From NCBI RefSeq assembly GCF_000374165.1, contig NZ_KB893794.1:1-64000 (forward strand): a stretch of DNA of 64,000 nt, in the 5' to 3' direction. Made by a program: the position numbers and the translations under genes. A model generated the notes under the pieces. That model was given only the letters and a program-made list of their open reading frames with translations, made no database searches and was not told where the DNA came from. This DNA comes from Parafrankia elaeagni (lineage in GTDB: Bacteria > Actinomycetota > Actinomycetes > Frankiales > Frankiaceae). Of the stretch, positions 42,717 to 51,585 are shown one piece after another. Each line of letters starts with the position of its first letter. Within the stretch, counting starts at the first letter, position 1.

Positions 42717-43052
42717 TGTGGCCGGCGGGCCTTGTGACGCGTTGGCGCGCATCTCCGCGCACTGACCTCACATCCCGTACCTGAACCGGACGGCCCGCGG
42801 ACATGCGGCGCTTCGTCCGGAAGGGGTCTGTCTGCCGGCGACCGGCGCGGGCAGCGCCGGTCCGACCTGTCTGAGCACGGGTGCGGCTGACTGCGGAATC
42901 ACTGATGCGGGTGCCCCTGGCGGCGGCTGGATCACGTCGGATCGCGACGGATCACAGCGGCGGGGCGGGGCCGACCAGCTCGTGGGGCCGGCCCGCGATG
43001 TGGCACCTGCCGGATGGTGGTAGGTACACAGGACTAGTTCTCGGCCGTGCCC
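42717..43052. other. intergenic region after tRNAs
   Basis: No gene is supported. It contains three GGATC(A/G)C elements at 42929, 42939 and 42949, spaced exactly 10 bases, so all on one face of the helix. Confidence 0.4.
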
Positions 43053-43322
43053 TCAGTCGACGGCGCGCAGGCGGGGCATGAACGAGGGGTGGCGGGCCAT
43101 GGCACACGGACGGCAGCTGCAGGTGCTGGGTCCACCGAAACCGTGGACGATCTCCTGCGCCTCCCCGGACGGGTCGACCGGCTCGGAGCCGACGAGGCGC
43201 AGCACGGGGCGGGCCGCCAGCGCGAGCGAGACACCGCCGTCCGTCGGAACATCCGCAGGCTGAGGCGTTGTCTGCACGGTGAAGGCGGCGGCGGTCGCGG
43301 TCGTCAGGGCAACTGGGGGCAC
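43053..43322 (-). CDS. small Cys-rich-tail protein
   Basis: No family is recognised. The 89-residue frame has strong third-position GC in its second half (GVSLALAARPVLRLVGSEPV), a GGAGGAGG ribosome-binding site 4 bases before GTG 43322, and a C-terminal STCSCRPCAMARH with a C-x-C-x2-C cluster that could bind metal or be oxidised. An ATG at 43400 is in frame but lacks a good site. It is divergent from the histidine kinase gene. Confidence 0.6.
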   Translation of the reverse strand: MPPVALTTATAAAFTVQTTPQPADVPTDGGVSLALAARPVLRLVGSEPVDPSGEAQEIVHGFGGPSTCSCRPCAMARHPSFMPRLRAVD

Positions 43323-43522
43323 GTGTCCTCCTCCGCGGGCGGCCGTCCGGGGGCCACCTCGCGGACCACAGCCTGTCGGGAATGCGGGCAACTGCGCCAT
43401 GCTTCTTTGAGCCCCTTACCGAGTGGTACTGATGGCCTAGTCAAAGCTGGGCATAGTCGTCATACGACACCACCCTTGACAGCCATGGCGCTCCGGGCCC
43501 GGAACGGGAGAAACTTGCTCGG

Positions 43523-45241
43523 ATGTCCTCCGCCCGACCCTCCATGCCCGAACGGGCGCGCCGCCGTCACGGCAGCGCCCACGTCGGGCGCGCCGCCCGC
43601 CGGCCCGAGAAGCCTCGGCCCGCCCGGACCCTCGCGGCGGACTCCGGCCTGGCCGCGTCGAGCGCCGAAGTGACGTCCCGCGGGCCGGTCGCCTGGTTCC
43701 CGCGCGGGCGGGGCCTGCCCACGGAGGACTGGGCCGCCCGCCACGCGCTGATGTGCTGGGTGCTGGCGATGCACCTGCCGGTGATCGTCGCGTACGGCCT
43801 GTGGCGTGACCACAGCCTGCCGCACGGCCTGCTGGCGGCCACTCCGCCGGCGCTGCTGTTCGGTGCCGCGCTGGCCCCCGGCATGCGCCGGGTGCGGGCG
43901 CTCGCGGCGAGCCTGGGTCTGCTCTGCTGCTCGGTCGTCTTCGTGCACCTCTCCGACGGCCTGACGCCCATGTACTTCCACTTCTTCGTCGTGGTGGCGC
44001 TCATCGCCCTCTACGAGGACTGGAGCGTCTACCTCCTGGCCATCGCGTTCGTCTTCCTGGCCAGTCTCGCGATCGGTGACATCATCACCGCCGAGGCGGC
44101 CTCCAGGATGGACGAGAACGCCCTGCTGCTGGCCGGTCTGCACGCGGGCTTCATCTGCGCCCTGGCGGGCGCCCAGATGGTCTTCTGGCACTACAACGAG
44201 CAGTCCCGCCGCCGGGTGGAGGACTACCGCCAGCAGCTCTACGAGGGCCAGCAGAGCCTGATGGCCCGGCTGGAGGAGACCGACCGCATCCGCAGCGACC
44301 TGGTCGCCACCGTCTCGCACGAGTTCCGCACCCCGCTGACCGGCATCCGCGGCACCCTGCTCACGATCAGGCGTCGCCGCGACCGCCTCTCCGACGCCCA
44401 GCTCGACGGCATGCTCGACTCCGCCGTCACCTACTCCGACCGGCTGTCCCGGCTGCTGGAGAACATGCTGACGGCCGCCACCGCCACCGGTACCGGCGAC
44501 AACACGGTCGCCGACCTGCCCGAGGTCGTGCGGGACGTCATCGACGGGCTGTCCTACGCCGGCAACAGCGTCACTGTGGACCTCCCGCCCCAGCTCACCG
44601 TCCGGATGGCGCGCCAGGCCCTGCACCAGGTCGTCGCGAACCTCGTGGACAACGCGCTGGTGCACTCCTGGCCGGGTGCGCCGGTGCGGCTCATCGCCGG
44701 CCGGGTCGGTGACGAGGTGGTGCTGCGGGTGCGTAACCCCGGCCCCGACCTCGACCCGGCCACCATCCGCCAGCTCTTCGAGCCGTTCACCCAGCGGGAC
44801 GGGACGGCGACCCGGCAGACCGACGGCGCCGGGATGGGGCTCTATGTGGTGCGCCGGCTGGTCGAGGTGCACGGCGGCCGCCTGCGGATGTCCTCTGAGA
44901 ACGGCGAGATCATCGTCGAGGTCGACCTGTGGGCGGCCTCCACGGCCACGGCGACCGCCGCGACGGACGAACCGGCGCCGATGCCCGTCCCGATGCCGCT
45001 CCCGCGCAGCCTGCGCACACGGGGTGATCTCCTGCCTGACCCGCCCGCCCTGCCGGCGGGCACCGGTGCGCTGCTGCACCCCCGCGGTGGGCCGTCCGGC
45101 GACGGCGCGGGCTCGGCCATACCGACGCCGACACCGGCGAACTTCCCCAAGCCGGCCGCCGCTCCGGCCCGGCTGCCCCACGCGGCGCCCGCCCGGGACC
45201 CGTGGTCGGCGGCGGTCTCCCAGTCCCAGGACTGGCGGTAG
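43523..45241 (+). CDS. orphan membrane histidine kinase
   Basis: The 572-residue protein has about five to six hydrophobic segments in residues 70-235, a short coiled linker (NEQSRRRVEDYRQQLYEGQQ), a HisKA domain with His266 in SHEFRTP, and a HATPase domain with NLVDNALVHS, LFEPFTQ and GAGMGLYVV. A Pro-rich tail of about 90 residues follows. No response regulator is encoded beside it. ATG 43523 has GGGAG 12 bases upstream, which is rather far. The signal is unknown. Confidence 0.88.
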   Translation: MSSARPSMPERARRRHGSAHVGRAARRPEKPRPARTLAADSGLAASSAEVTSRGPVAWFPRGRGLPTEDWAARHALMCWVLAMHLPVIVAYGLWRDHSLPHGLLAATPPALLFGAALAPGMRRVRALAASLGLLCCSVVFVHLSDGLTPMYFHFFVVVALIALYEDWSVYLLAIAFVFLASLAIGDIITAEAASRMDENALLLAGLHAGFICALAGAQMVFWHYNEQSRRRVEDYRQQLYEGQQSLMARLEETDRIRSDLVATVSHEFRTPLTGIRGTLLTIRRRRDRLSDAQLDGMLDSAVTYSDRLSRLLENMLTAATATGTGDNTVADLPEVVRDVIDGLSYAGNSVTVDLPPQLTVRMARQALHQVVANLVDNALVHSWPGAPVRLIAGRVGDEVVLRVRNPGPDLDPATIRQLFEPFTQRDGTATRQTDGAGMGLYVVRRLVEVHGGRLRMSSENGEIIVEVDLWAASTATATAATDEPAPMPVPMPLPRSLRTRGDLLPDPPALPAGTGALLHPRGGPSGDGAGSAIPTPTPANFPKPAAAPARLPHAAPARDPWSAAVSQSQDWR

Positions 45242-45580
45242 AAGTGCACGCCGGACCCACGGTCAACAGGCTGCTCTGACCACCCGACCCGGCTGGACCG
45301 CCGTGGGCACGAGCTCCTCGGAGCCGGACCAATGCCGCCCTCACGTGCTCACGTGACAGGCGCTGCGCGTCAGGCGAGCACGGGAAACACCGGCCGATGC
45401 CCGAGCCCCCGGGCACGGCGGGCGGAGGCACGCACGAGGGCCGCCTCGGGCGCAGGGCTGACACGGGGCTCTCACCGGAGTCGTGCCGGGCGCGGCGCAC
45501 GGGCTCTTCAGGGATCCGCAGGATCGGCGTGGTCTCGGCAGCCGTGGCTGTGCGGTGGCCGAGCGGCCGGAGCGGTGAAA
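45242..45580. other. intergenic region between convergent kinases
   Basis: Nothing with coding character is seen; both strands have long open frames of Arg/Pro/Gly-rich type that look like GC artefacts. Confidence 0.5.
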
Positions 45581-45612
45581 GTCGGCCCGGGCGGCAGGCC
45601 GCCCGGGCCGAC
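45581..45612. terminator. bidirectional terminator
   Basis: GTCGGCCCGGGCGG (45581-45594) pairs perfectly with CCGCCCGGGCCGAC (45599-45612) around CAGG. It lies between the convergent histidine kinase and PASTA kinase genes. Confidence 0.8.
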
Positions 45613-45639
45613 CGCGAGCGGCCCGCCGCTGTCTGCCTG

Positions 45640-47970
45640 CTAGCTGGCAGGTGAGGCGGGCGGCGCGGAGCTCGGCGGCGGTGCCGGCGCGGGCGACGCG
45701 GCACAGGACGGCTCGAGCCAGACGCTCTCACCCTTGCGCATCATCGTCCCGGCCGCGGGATTGGTCCCGGCCGCGTTGCGCCCCGGCCCGTACGAGCAGT
45801 TGCCCGAGCCGTTCAGGACCCCGAACCCCTTGCTGACAAGGGTGCTGCGCGCCGCCTCGAGTGAGCTTCCAGCGACGCTGGGGACCTCGGCGCAGTTCGT
45901 GGCCTGCACGGTCAGCGTCACCTTCGTGGAGACGGGGACCACACTGCCCGGGTTGGGGTTCTGGTCGAGCACGACCCCGCCGTTCTTGCCCTTCTGGCAG
46001 CTCTCGCTCGACGACACGTTGGTGAAGCCCTTGTCGCTCAGTGTGTTCGACGCCGCCGACTGGCTCTGGCCCTGGACGTCGGGCACGGTCGCGTCCCTGG
46101 GCGTCGGTGATGGCGAGGTCGTGGCGCTCGGGCTGGCGGTGGCCGGCCCGCTCTGCGTGGGCGTGGCGCCCGGCGAGGCACTCTGGCCGGGGCTCGCGGC
46201 CGGGTTCGTGCGGGCCGGTCCGCTGGGATCGCCGCTGGGGCCGACCTGCGCGGGATCCATTCCCGGCGGCATCGGGAGGCCTCCGGGCAGAGTCGCGGTG
46301 ATCGACGGGTCGATCAGGGTCTGGGTCTGGCCGTCCGCCGTCAGCCCGCTCTCGCTGTCACCGGCGGCGGCGAGAGCCCAGCCGCCGGCACCGGCGACGA
46401 GGGCGACGACCAGTCCGGCGCCAGCCGCGATGCGGCTGCGTCGCCGCCGGTCGGCAGCGGACCGGGCTGCGGGGGAGCCCGGCCCACTGACCGTGCCGGC
46501 GGGGGCCGAGTCCTTGCTGCTTGAGATCACCGTGTTGCGGTCGGCGGCGGAGCCGGCCGAACGGGCGGGGACACGGACCGCGGGCTGGGCCCCGGTGGCT
46601 GCGTCCGCCCCGTCGCTCCAGCCGCCGGGCGCCTGCCCGGCCCAGGTCTGATCGGCCCCGCCCCGCCCCGGCCGGACCGGGGGAATGCCGGCGACCTGGG
46701 TGTGCGCGTCGTCGTTCCAGCCGGCCCGGCCCGAGGGTGGGCTGCCTGCCTGGGTGGCGGGGATTCCCCCCACCTGGGTGTGGGCCGCGTCGTCCCAACC
46801 GCCGTGTGCTCCGGTGGCGTCCCCGCTGGAGAGCACGGCGGTCGCGCCGGAGGCGGCCCCGGCTCCGAGAGCTGCGGCTCCGAGAGCTCCGGCTCCGACG
46901 ACTGCGGGCTGACGAACCGCCGTGCCGGAACGGGCCGGGTCACGCTGCGGCGCGCCCGTTGTCGCGCGGTCCCGGTCGATCCGGGTCTGGGCGGTGTCGA
47001 AGTCGGAGTCCCGGCTTTCGGGGCTGCCCTGGGGCGCGCCGCGGCCGGGGCCGCCGTGCTGCCGGGAGGCGCCGGTGTCGCGGGGATCGGCGCGGCGGTC
47101 CTGCTCGCGCTCCCAGCGCTGATCGTCGTCGCCCTCGCCGAGGTCGTGGTCCCGGTCCTCGTCCTCAATCGCGTCGAGCAGGTCCTCCGCGGCGTCGGCG
47201 GCGCTCGCCGGGCGCTGCTGCGGCGACTTCGCCAGCATGGCGGCCAGGACGTCCCACACCGCGGGCGGGACGCCCTGGATCGGCTGCGGCACGTCCTCGC
47301 GGTGCGCCCGCATGAGGTCCGCCGGGTGCGACGCGTCGAACGGCGGGCTGCCGGCGATGAGCTCGTAGAGAACGACGCCGGCGGCGTAGATGTCGACGGC
47401 CGGCGTCGGTGGGACCTCGTCCGCCAGCTCGGGCGCCATGTACAGCGGGGTCCCGATGGGGCCGGTCAGGGACGCCCGGCTCGGCGTGTGGATCATGCGC
47501 GCCACCCCGAAGTCGGTGAGCCGCACGTAGGGCCGCCGGGGGTCCGAGGTGTCGATGAGGACGTTCTCGGGCTTGACGTCACGGTGGATGATGCCTGCGC
47601 CGTGCACGCTGTCCAACGCCCAGAGCAGGCCGACGACGAGCCGGACGGCCTCGGTCACCGGGCGCGGGCCAGCCTGGTCGAGGTGGGCCCGCAGGTCGAT
47701 GCCCTCGACGAGGTCCATGACGATCGCCAGGGTGCCGGGCTCCTGGATCAGCTCGCGGACCCGCACCAGGTCGGGGCTGTCGAGCTGGACCAGCAGATCG
47801 CATTCGCGCAGGAAACGGTCGACGACCTCGGGGTCGTGGGCGAGTTCCGGGCGGAGCACCTTGATGGCAACGGGCTCCCCGTCGGAGACGTGGGCTCCGC
47901 GCCAGACCTGGCCGGCCGTTCCCTGCCCGAGTAGTTCGTGCAGGACGTACCGCGAACCCAGTTTGCGCAC
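45640..47970 (-). CDS. PASTA-domain Ser/Thr protein kinase
   Basis: A PknB-class membrane kinase of 776 residues. The kinase domain has GQGTAGQVW, Lys37 in VAIKVL, HRDVKPEN with Asp131, DFG at 153-155 and YMAPE. A long disordered linker (about 290-560) contains two near-copies of AHTQVGGIP/AHTQVAGIP. One transmembrane helix (AAGAGLVVALVAGAGGWALA) precedes a Pro/Ser/Thr-rich stalk and two C-terminal PASTA repeats, each with a paired Cys (SCQK... NC, NCSY... SC), which bind muropeptide or lipid II in related kinases. GTG 47970 has AAAGG 4 bases upstream. Typical PknB has four PASTA repeats. Confidence 0.92.
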   Translation of the reverse strand: MRKLGSRYVLHELLGQGTAGQVWRGAHVSDGEPVAIKVLRPELAHDPEVVDRFLRECDLLVQLDSPDLVRVRELIQEPGTLAIVMDLVEGIDLRAHLDQAGPRPVTEAVRLVVGLLWALDSVHGAGIIHRDVKPENVLIDTSDPRRPYVRLTDFGVARMIHTPSRASLTGPIGTPLYMAPELADEVPPTPAVDIYAAGVVLYELIAGSPPFDASHPADLMRAHREDVPQPIQGVPPAVWDVLAAMLAKSPQQRPASAADAAEDLLDAIEDEDRDHDLGEGDDDQRWEREQDRRADPRDTGASRQHGGPGRGAPQGSPESRDSDFDTAQTRIDRDRATTGAPQRDPARSGTAVRQPAVVGAGALGAAALGAGAASGATAVLSSGDATGAHGGWDDAAHTQVGGIPATQAGSPPSGRAGWNDDAHTQVAGIPPVRPGRGGADQTWAGQAPGGWSDGADAATGAQPAVRVPARSAGSAADRNTVISSSKDSAPAGTVSGPGSPAARSAADRRRRSRIAAGAGLVVALVAGAGGWALAAAGDSESGLTADGQTQTLIDPSITATLPGGLPMPPGMDPAQVGPSGDPSGPARTNPAASPGQSASPGATPTQSGPATASPSATTSPSPTPRDATVPDVQGQSQSAASNTLSDKGFTNVSSSESCQKGKNGGVVLDQNPNPGSVVPVSTKVTLTVQATNCAEVPSVAGSSLEAARSTLVSKGFGVLNGSGNCSYGPGRNAAGTNPAAGTMMRKGESVWLEPSCAASPAPAPPPSSAPPASPAS

Positions 47971-48441
47971 TGCGCCTTTCCCCCTTTGAGCGCCGTCGGA
48001 ACTCCTGCGGCGCGAGCCTGTGACGCTGCCGCGGCGGGGCCTGCGGAAGCCGGAGGACTCCGGCGGATCCTCCCGTCGGCGGGTGGTGAGGCCGGCTGGC
48101 ACAGCACCCGGCGGGTCGACCACACGTGCAGGTAATGCGCCCCTGCCCGACCGGTGACCGCAGATCGGCGGTCTGGCCGGACTACGCCACGTGGTGTGAC
48201 CGGCCTAGCCACGCGGAGCGCTGGACCAGCCACGCCGTGCCTGTACGTGAACAACTGCTCGGTACGTCGATCCTGCTCTGGTGACAGGACAAAGGCTACG
48301 ACGTCGTAGCCTGCCTGGCCGCGCCGGGGTGCCGGTACGGATGGCCGGTGCGGAAGCATTGTGTTTCAGGGCGTCAGGAAGTGGTGTTTAGGCGGGTAAG
48401 CGGGCGGCGTTTTTGCCTGCTCCGCGTGCGGCAATTCCCGT
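47971..48441. other. upstream region of PASTA kinase gene
   Basis: The region separates the kinase gene from ndgR, both on the minus strand. It contains the 20-bp palindrome at 48293-48312. No gene is supported; the open frames on both strands have no domain or start signal. Confidence 0.45.
48293..48312. promoter_or_regulatory. 20-bp perfect palindrome
   Basis: AGGCTACGACGTCGTAGCCT is a perfect palindrome about 320 bases upstream of the PASTA kinase start. Read on the minus strand it contains TAGCCT, a TANNNT -10, so it could be an operator over a kinase promoter. Confidence 0.6.
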
Positions 48442-49257
48442 TCATGTGAAGTGACCTGCGACACCTCCTTCGGCTCGAGAAGGTGCGACTGTGTCGTTAA
48501 CCGTCACGCGAGGGCCGGGTTGTGTCATCACGGGCCCGGCCTGCGACGACAGCTGGCGGGCCGCGGCGACGACCACTGCCCCGTGCCGCCGCCCCGGCGA
48601 CCGGGTGAGCCGCTCGACCGGGCCGGACAGGGAGATCGCCGCCACGACGCCCGCGGGACCGAACACCGGCGCGGAGACCGAGGCGAGACCGGGCTCCCGC
48701 TCGCCGACGCTCTCCGCCCAACCGCGCCGGCGAACCCGGGCCAACGCCTCGGCCGTGAACGCCGTGTGCGCTGGCAGCCCGGACTCGGACTCGGGCCCGG
48801 ACCCGGGCCCGGTGGCGTCGGTGAAGGCGAGCAGTACCTGGGCTCCGGAGCCGGCGGTCATCGGCAGGGCGGCGCCGACCGGCACCGTGTCCCGCAGGCC
48901 GGCGGAGCGCTCCGCGGCGGCGACGCACACGCGGACCGGGCCGCGTCGGACGTACAGCTGGGTGCTCTCGCCGGTGTCGTCCCGCAGCGCGGTGAGAACC
49001 CGCCCGGCCGCGTCGAGCATCTCCCAGGGCAGCGCGGCGGGGCTGCCCGCCGCCAGCCGCGGGCCGGGCACGAACCGGCCCGCCGCGTCGCGGGCGAGCA
49101 GGCGGTGTGTCTCCAGCGCGCTGGCGAGCCGGTGGGCGGTGGCCCGGGTCAGCCCGGTGCGGGCGACCAGTTCGCCGAGGCCGGCCGGGCCGTGCTCGAC
49201 GGCGCTCAGCACAAGGGCGGCCTTGTCCAGGACGCCGACGCCGCTACTATGTTCCAT
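48442..49257 (-). CDS. ndgR: IclR-family regulator NdgR/LtbR type
   Basis: The 271-residue protein starts SSGVGVLDKAALVLSAVEHG and has the winged helix LVARTGLTRATAHRLASALE and effector-domain motifs ESTQLYVRRG, CVAAAERSAGLRDTVPVG, RRRGWAESVGEREPG and SLSGPVERLTRSPGR. This matches NdgR of Streptomyces and LtbR of corynebacteria, which control leuCD and other amino-acid genes. It is about 30 residues longer than NdgR, with an extra acidic/hydrophobic tail and a Gly/Ser/Pro insert near 150-165. It is divergent from leuC with palindromes in between, as in the known systems. Effector not known from sequence. Confidence 0.9.
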   Translation of the reverse strand: MEHSSGVGVLDKAALVLSAVEHGPAGLGELVARTGLTRATAHRLASALETHRLLARDAAGRFVPGPRLAAGSPAALPWEMLDAAGRVLTALRDDTGESTQLYVRRGPVRVCVAAAERSAGLRDTVPVGAALPMTAGSGAQVLLAFTDATGPGSGPESESGLPAHTAFTAEALARVRRRGWAESVGEREPGLASVSAPVFGPAGVVAAISLSGPVERLTRSPGRRHGAVVVAAARQLSSQAGPVMTQPGPRVTVNDTVAPSRAEGGVAGHFT

Positions 49258-49260
49258 AGT
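49246..49260. promoter_or_regulatory. operator candidate over ndgR start
   Basis: ACTATG-TTC-CATAGT is a perfect inverted repeat (arms 6, spacer 3) that includes the ndgR start codon; it suits autoregulation. Confidence 0.6.
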
Positions 49261-49272
49261 CTGATACTGCCA

Positions 49273-49287
49273 TCCCAAACCTTGGGA
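49273..49287. promoter_or_regulatory. operator candidate, ndgR-leuC
   Basis: TCCCAA-ACC-TTGGGA is a second perfect repeat with the same 6-3-6 geometry, centred 27 bases from the first. The arm sequences differ between the two. Confidence 0.55.
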
Positions 49288-49338
49288 CGCAGCCATTCGG
49301 GCGGCGCAGCCGTTCGGGCGGCGCAGCCGTTCGGGGTG
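49288..49338 (+). repeat. three 17-bp repeats before leuC
   Basis: CGCAGCC(A/G)TTCGGGCGG occurs in tandem at 49288-49304, 49305-49321 and, diverged at the end, 49322-49338. It lies in the probable leader of leuCD. Confidence 0.85.
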
Positions 49339-49419
49339 GCAGTCCTGTGACGACACCGATGTTCGAACCGCATGTCCGACTGCGTGGGCCCGGCCCGCGC
49401 GAGAGAGGGAGTGGGGCCA

Positions 49420-50817
49420 ATGGGGCGCACACTCGCGGAGAAGGTCTGGGACGCGCACGTCGTCCGCCGTGCCGACGGGGAACCTGACCTGCTCTACATC
49501 GATCTGCACCTCGTGCACGAGGTGACCTCGCCACAGGCGTTCGAGGCGCTGCGGCTGGCCGGGCGCCCGGTCCGCCGCCCCGACCTGACCCTCGCCACCG
49601 AGGACCACAACGTGCCCACGGCGGACACCCTGCTGCCGATCGCGGACCCGGTGTCGCGGGCCCAGGTGGAGGCTCTGCGCAAGAACTGCGCAGAGTTCGG
49701 CGTCCGGCTGTTCCCGATGAACGACCCGGGCCAGGGGATCGTGCACGTCGTCGGCCCGCAGCTCGGCCTGTCCGAGCCGGGCATGACGATCGTCTGCGGC
49801 GACAGCCACACGTCGACGCACGGCGCCTTCGGCGCGCTGGCGTTCGGCATCGGCACCAGCCAGGTGGAGCATGTGCTGGCCACCCAGACCCTGCCGCAGC
49901 GCCGGCCGAAGACGATGGCTGTCACGGTGCAGGGCGAGCTGCCGCCCGGCGTGACCGCCAAGGACCTCATTCTCGCCGTGATCGCCCGGATCGGCACCGG
50001 CGGCGGGGCCGGCTATGTCATCGAGTACCGCGGCGAGGCCGTCCGCGCGCTGTCGATGGAGGGCCGGATGACGGTCTGCAACATGTCCATCGAGGCCGGT
50101 GCCCGGGCCGGCATGATCGCACCGGACGAGACGACCTTCGAGTACCTGAAGGGGCGCCCGAACGCACCGACCGGCGCCGAGTGGGACGCCGCCGTGGCCT
50201 ACTGGCGGACCCTGGCCACCGACGCCGACGCGGTGTTCGACCACGAGGTGGTCATCGACGGGCCCAGCCTGAGCCCGTACGTCACATGGGGGACCAACCC
50301 CGGCCAGGCTGCTCCGCTGAGCTCGGCCGTGCCCGACCCGGCCGGCTATGTCGACCCCGCGGCCCGCGCCTCGGTGGAGCGCGCGCTGGCCTACATGGAT
50401 CTGACCCCCGGCGCGCCGTTGACCGACGTCGCCGTCGACACGGTCTTCATCGGCTCCTGCACCAACGGCCGGCTCTCCGACCTGCGGGCCGCCGCCGACG
50501 TCCTGCGCGGGCGGCAGGTGGCCGACGGCCTGCGGGTCCTTGTCGTCCCGGGATCGATGGAGGTCAAGGCCCAGGCCGAGGCGGAGGGCCTCGACGAGGT
50601 GTTCCGCGCCTCCGGGGCGGACTGGCGCAGCGCCGGCTGCTCGATGTGCCTGGGCATGAACCCGGACACCCTGCGCCCCGGGGAGCGCAGCGCGTCGACG
50701 TCCAACCGCAACTTCGAGGGCCGGCAGGGCCCGGGTGGGCGCACGCATCTGGTCTCTCCGGCGGTCGCCGCCGCCACCGCGGTCACGGGTCGCCTCACCG
50801 CGCCCGCCGACCTGTAA
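49420..50817 (+). CDS. leuC: isopropylmalate isomerase large subunit
   Basis: LeuC with LeuD isomerises 2- to 3-isopropylmalate and citramalate to 3-methylmalate. The 465-residue protein has the aconitase-type motifs [19 protein letters not shown] and the [4Fe-4S] ligands Cys347 in GSCTNGR and Cys407, Cys410 in [11 protein letters not shown] 49420 has GAGAGAGGGAG 8 bases upstream. leuD starts 127 bases after its stop. Confidence 0.96.
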   Translation: MGRTLAEKVWDAHVVRRADGEPDLLYIDLHLVHEVTSPQAFEALRLAGRPVRRPDLTLATEDHNVPTADTLLPIADPVSRAQVEALRKNCAEFGVRLFPMNDPGQGIVHVVGPQLGLSEPGMTIVCGDSHTSTHGAFGALAFGIGTSQVEHVLATQTLPQRRPKTMAVTVQGELPPGVTAKDLILAVIARIGTGGGAGYVIEYRGEAVRALSMEGRMTVCNMSIEAGARAGMIAPDETTFEYLKGRPNAPTGAEWDAAVAYWRTLATDADAVFDHEVVIDGPSLSPYVTWGTNPGQAAPLSSAVPDPAGYVDPAARASVERALAYMDLTPGAPLTDVAVDTVFIGSCTNGRLSDLRAAADVLRGRQVADGLRVLVVPGSMEVKAQAEAEGLDEVFRASGADWRSAGCSMCLGMNPDTLRPGERSASTSNRNFEGRQGPGGRTHLVSPAVAAATAVTGRLTAPADL

Positions 50818-50944
50818 CGCGGCCGGCGGCCGCGGCCGAAACCGACTCCGCTCCACGACCTGCCCCGGAGACCCTCTCCCGGGGGCTCTCCGGGACCTTC
50901 TCCCCGGGACCTTCTCCCACGACGCCGAAGGGAACGTGCCCTCG

Positions 50945-51532
50945 ATGGAGGCGTTCACCATCCACACCGGTCGGGCGGTGCCGCTGCGGCGCAGCGACGT
51001 CGACACCGACCAGATCATCCCGAGCGAGTGGCTCAAGCGCATCGAGCGGACCGGCTTCGGGGCCGGGCTGTTCTCCGAATGGCGGGCCGACCCCTCGTTC
51101 GTGCTGAACGACCCGGCTCACGCCGGGGCGTCGATCCTGCTCGCCGGGCCCGACTTCGGCACCGGCTCCTCCCGTGAGCACGCCGTCTGGGCCCTGCAGG
51201 ACTACGGCTTCCGCGCGGTGCTCTCACCCCGCTTCGCCGACATCTTCCGCGGCAACGCGCTCGGCAACGGCCTGCTTCCGGTCGTGCTGCCGGCGGACGT
51301 CGTCGAGGCGCTGACGGCCGCCGTGGAGGCCGACCCGGCCACGGAGATCACCGTCGATCTGGAGGCGCGGGAGGTCCGCGGCGCCGGCCAGGTCGTCGGC
51401 TTCGATCTTGACGACTTCACCCGCTGGCGGCTGATGGAAGGTCTCGACGACGTCGGCCTGACGCTGCGGCACGAGGACCGCATCACCGTCTTCGAGGCGG
51501 AGCGGCCGGCCTGGCTGCCGACCACCGCCTGA
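50945..51532 (+). CDS. leuD: isopropylmalate isomerase small subunit
   Basis: The 195-residue swivel-domain subunit completes the LeuCD hydratase. It has [53 protein letters not shown] and the C-terminal [12 protein letters not shown] 50945 is preceded by AAGGGAA at a slightly long distance. The operon ends with a strong terminator. Confidence 0.96.
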   Translation: MEAFTIHTGRAVPLRRSDVDTDQIIPSEWLKRIERTGFGAGLFSEWRADPSFVLNDPAHAGASILLAGPDFGTGSSREHAVWALQDYGFRAVLSPRFADIFRGNALGNGLLPVVLPADVVEALTAAVEADPATEITVDLEAREVRGAGQVVGFDLDDFTRWRLMEGLDDVGLTLRHEDRITVFEAERPAWLPTTA

Positions 51533-51543
51533 GCCGGACGGGA

Positions 51544-51585
51544 CCTGTGCCGGGCCGGGGTGACCTGGCCCGGCACAGGGCTTTT
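51544..51585 (+). terminator. leuCD terminator
   Basis: CCTGTGCCGGGCC (51544-51556) pairs exactly with GGCCCGGCACAGG (51567-51579), then GCTTTTC. Strong intrinsic terminator. Confidence 0.88.

Noticed and set aside
45332-45643. A 103-codon gene between the two kinase genes
   Set aside because: Arg/Gly/Ser-rich, no start signal, and it runs over the terminator hairpin.
47748-48359. Minus-strand frame across the start of the PASTA kinase gene
   Set aside because: No domain and it crosses the kinase N-terminus in another frame; treated as a shadow.
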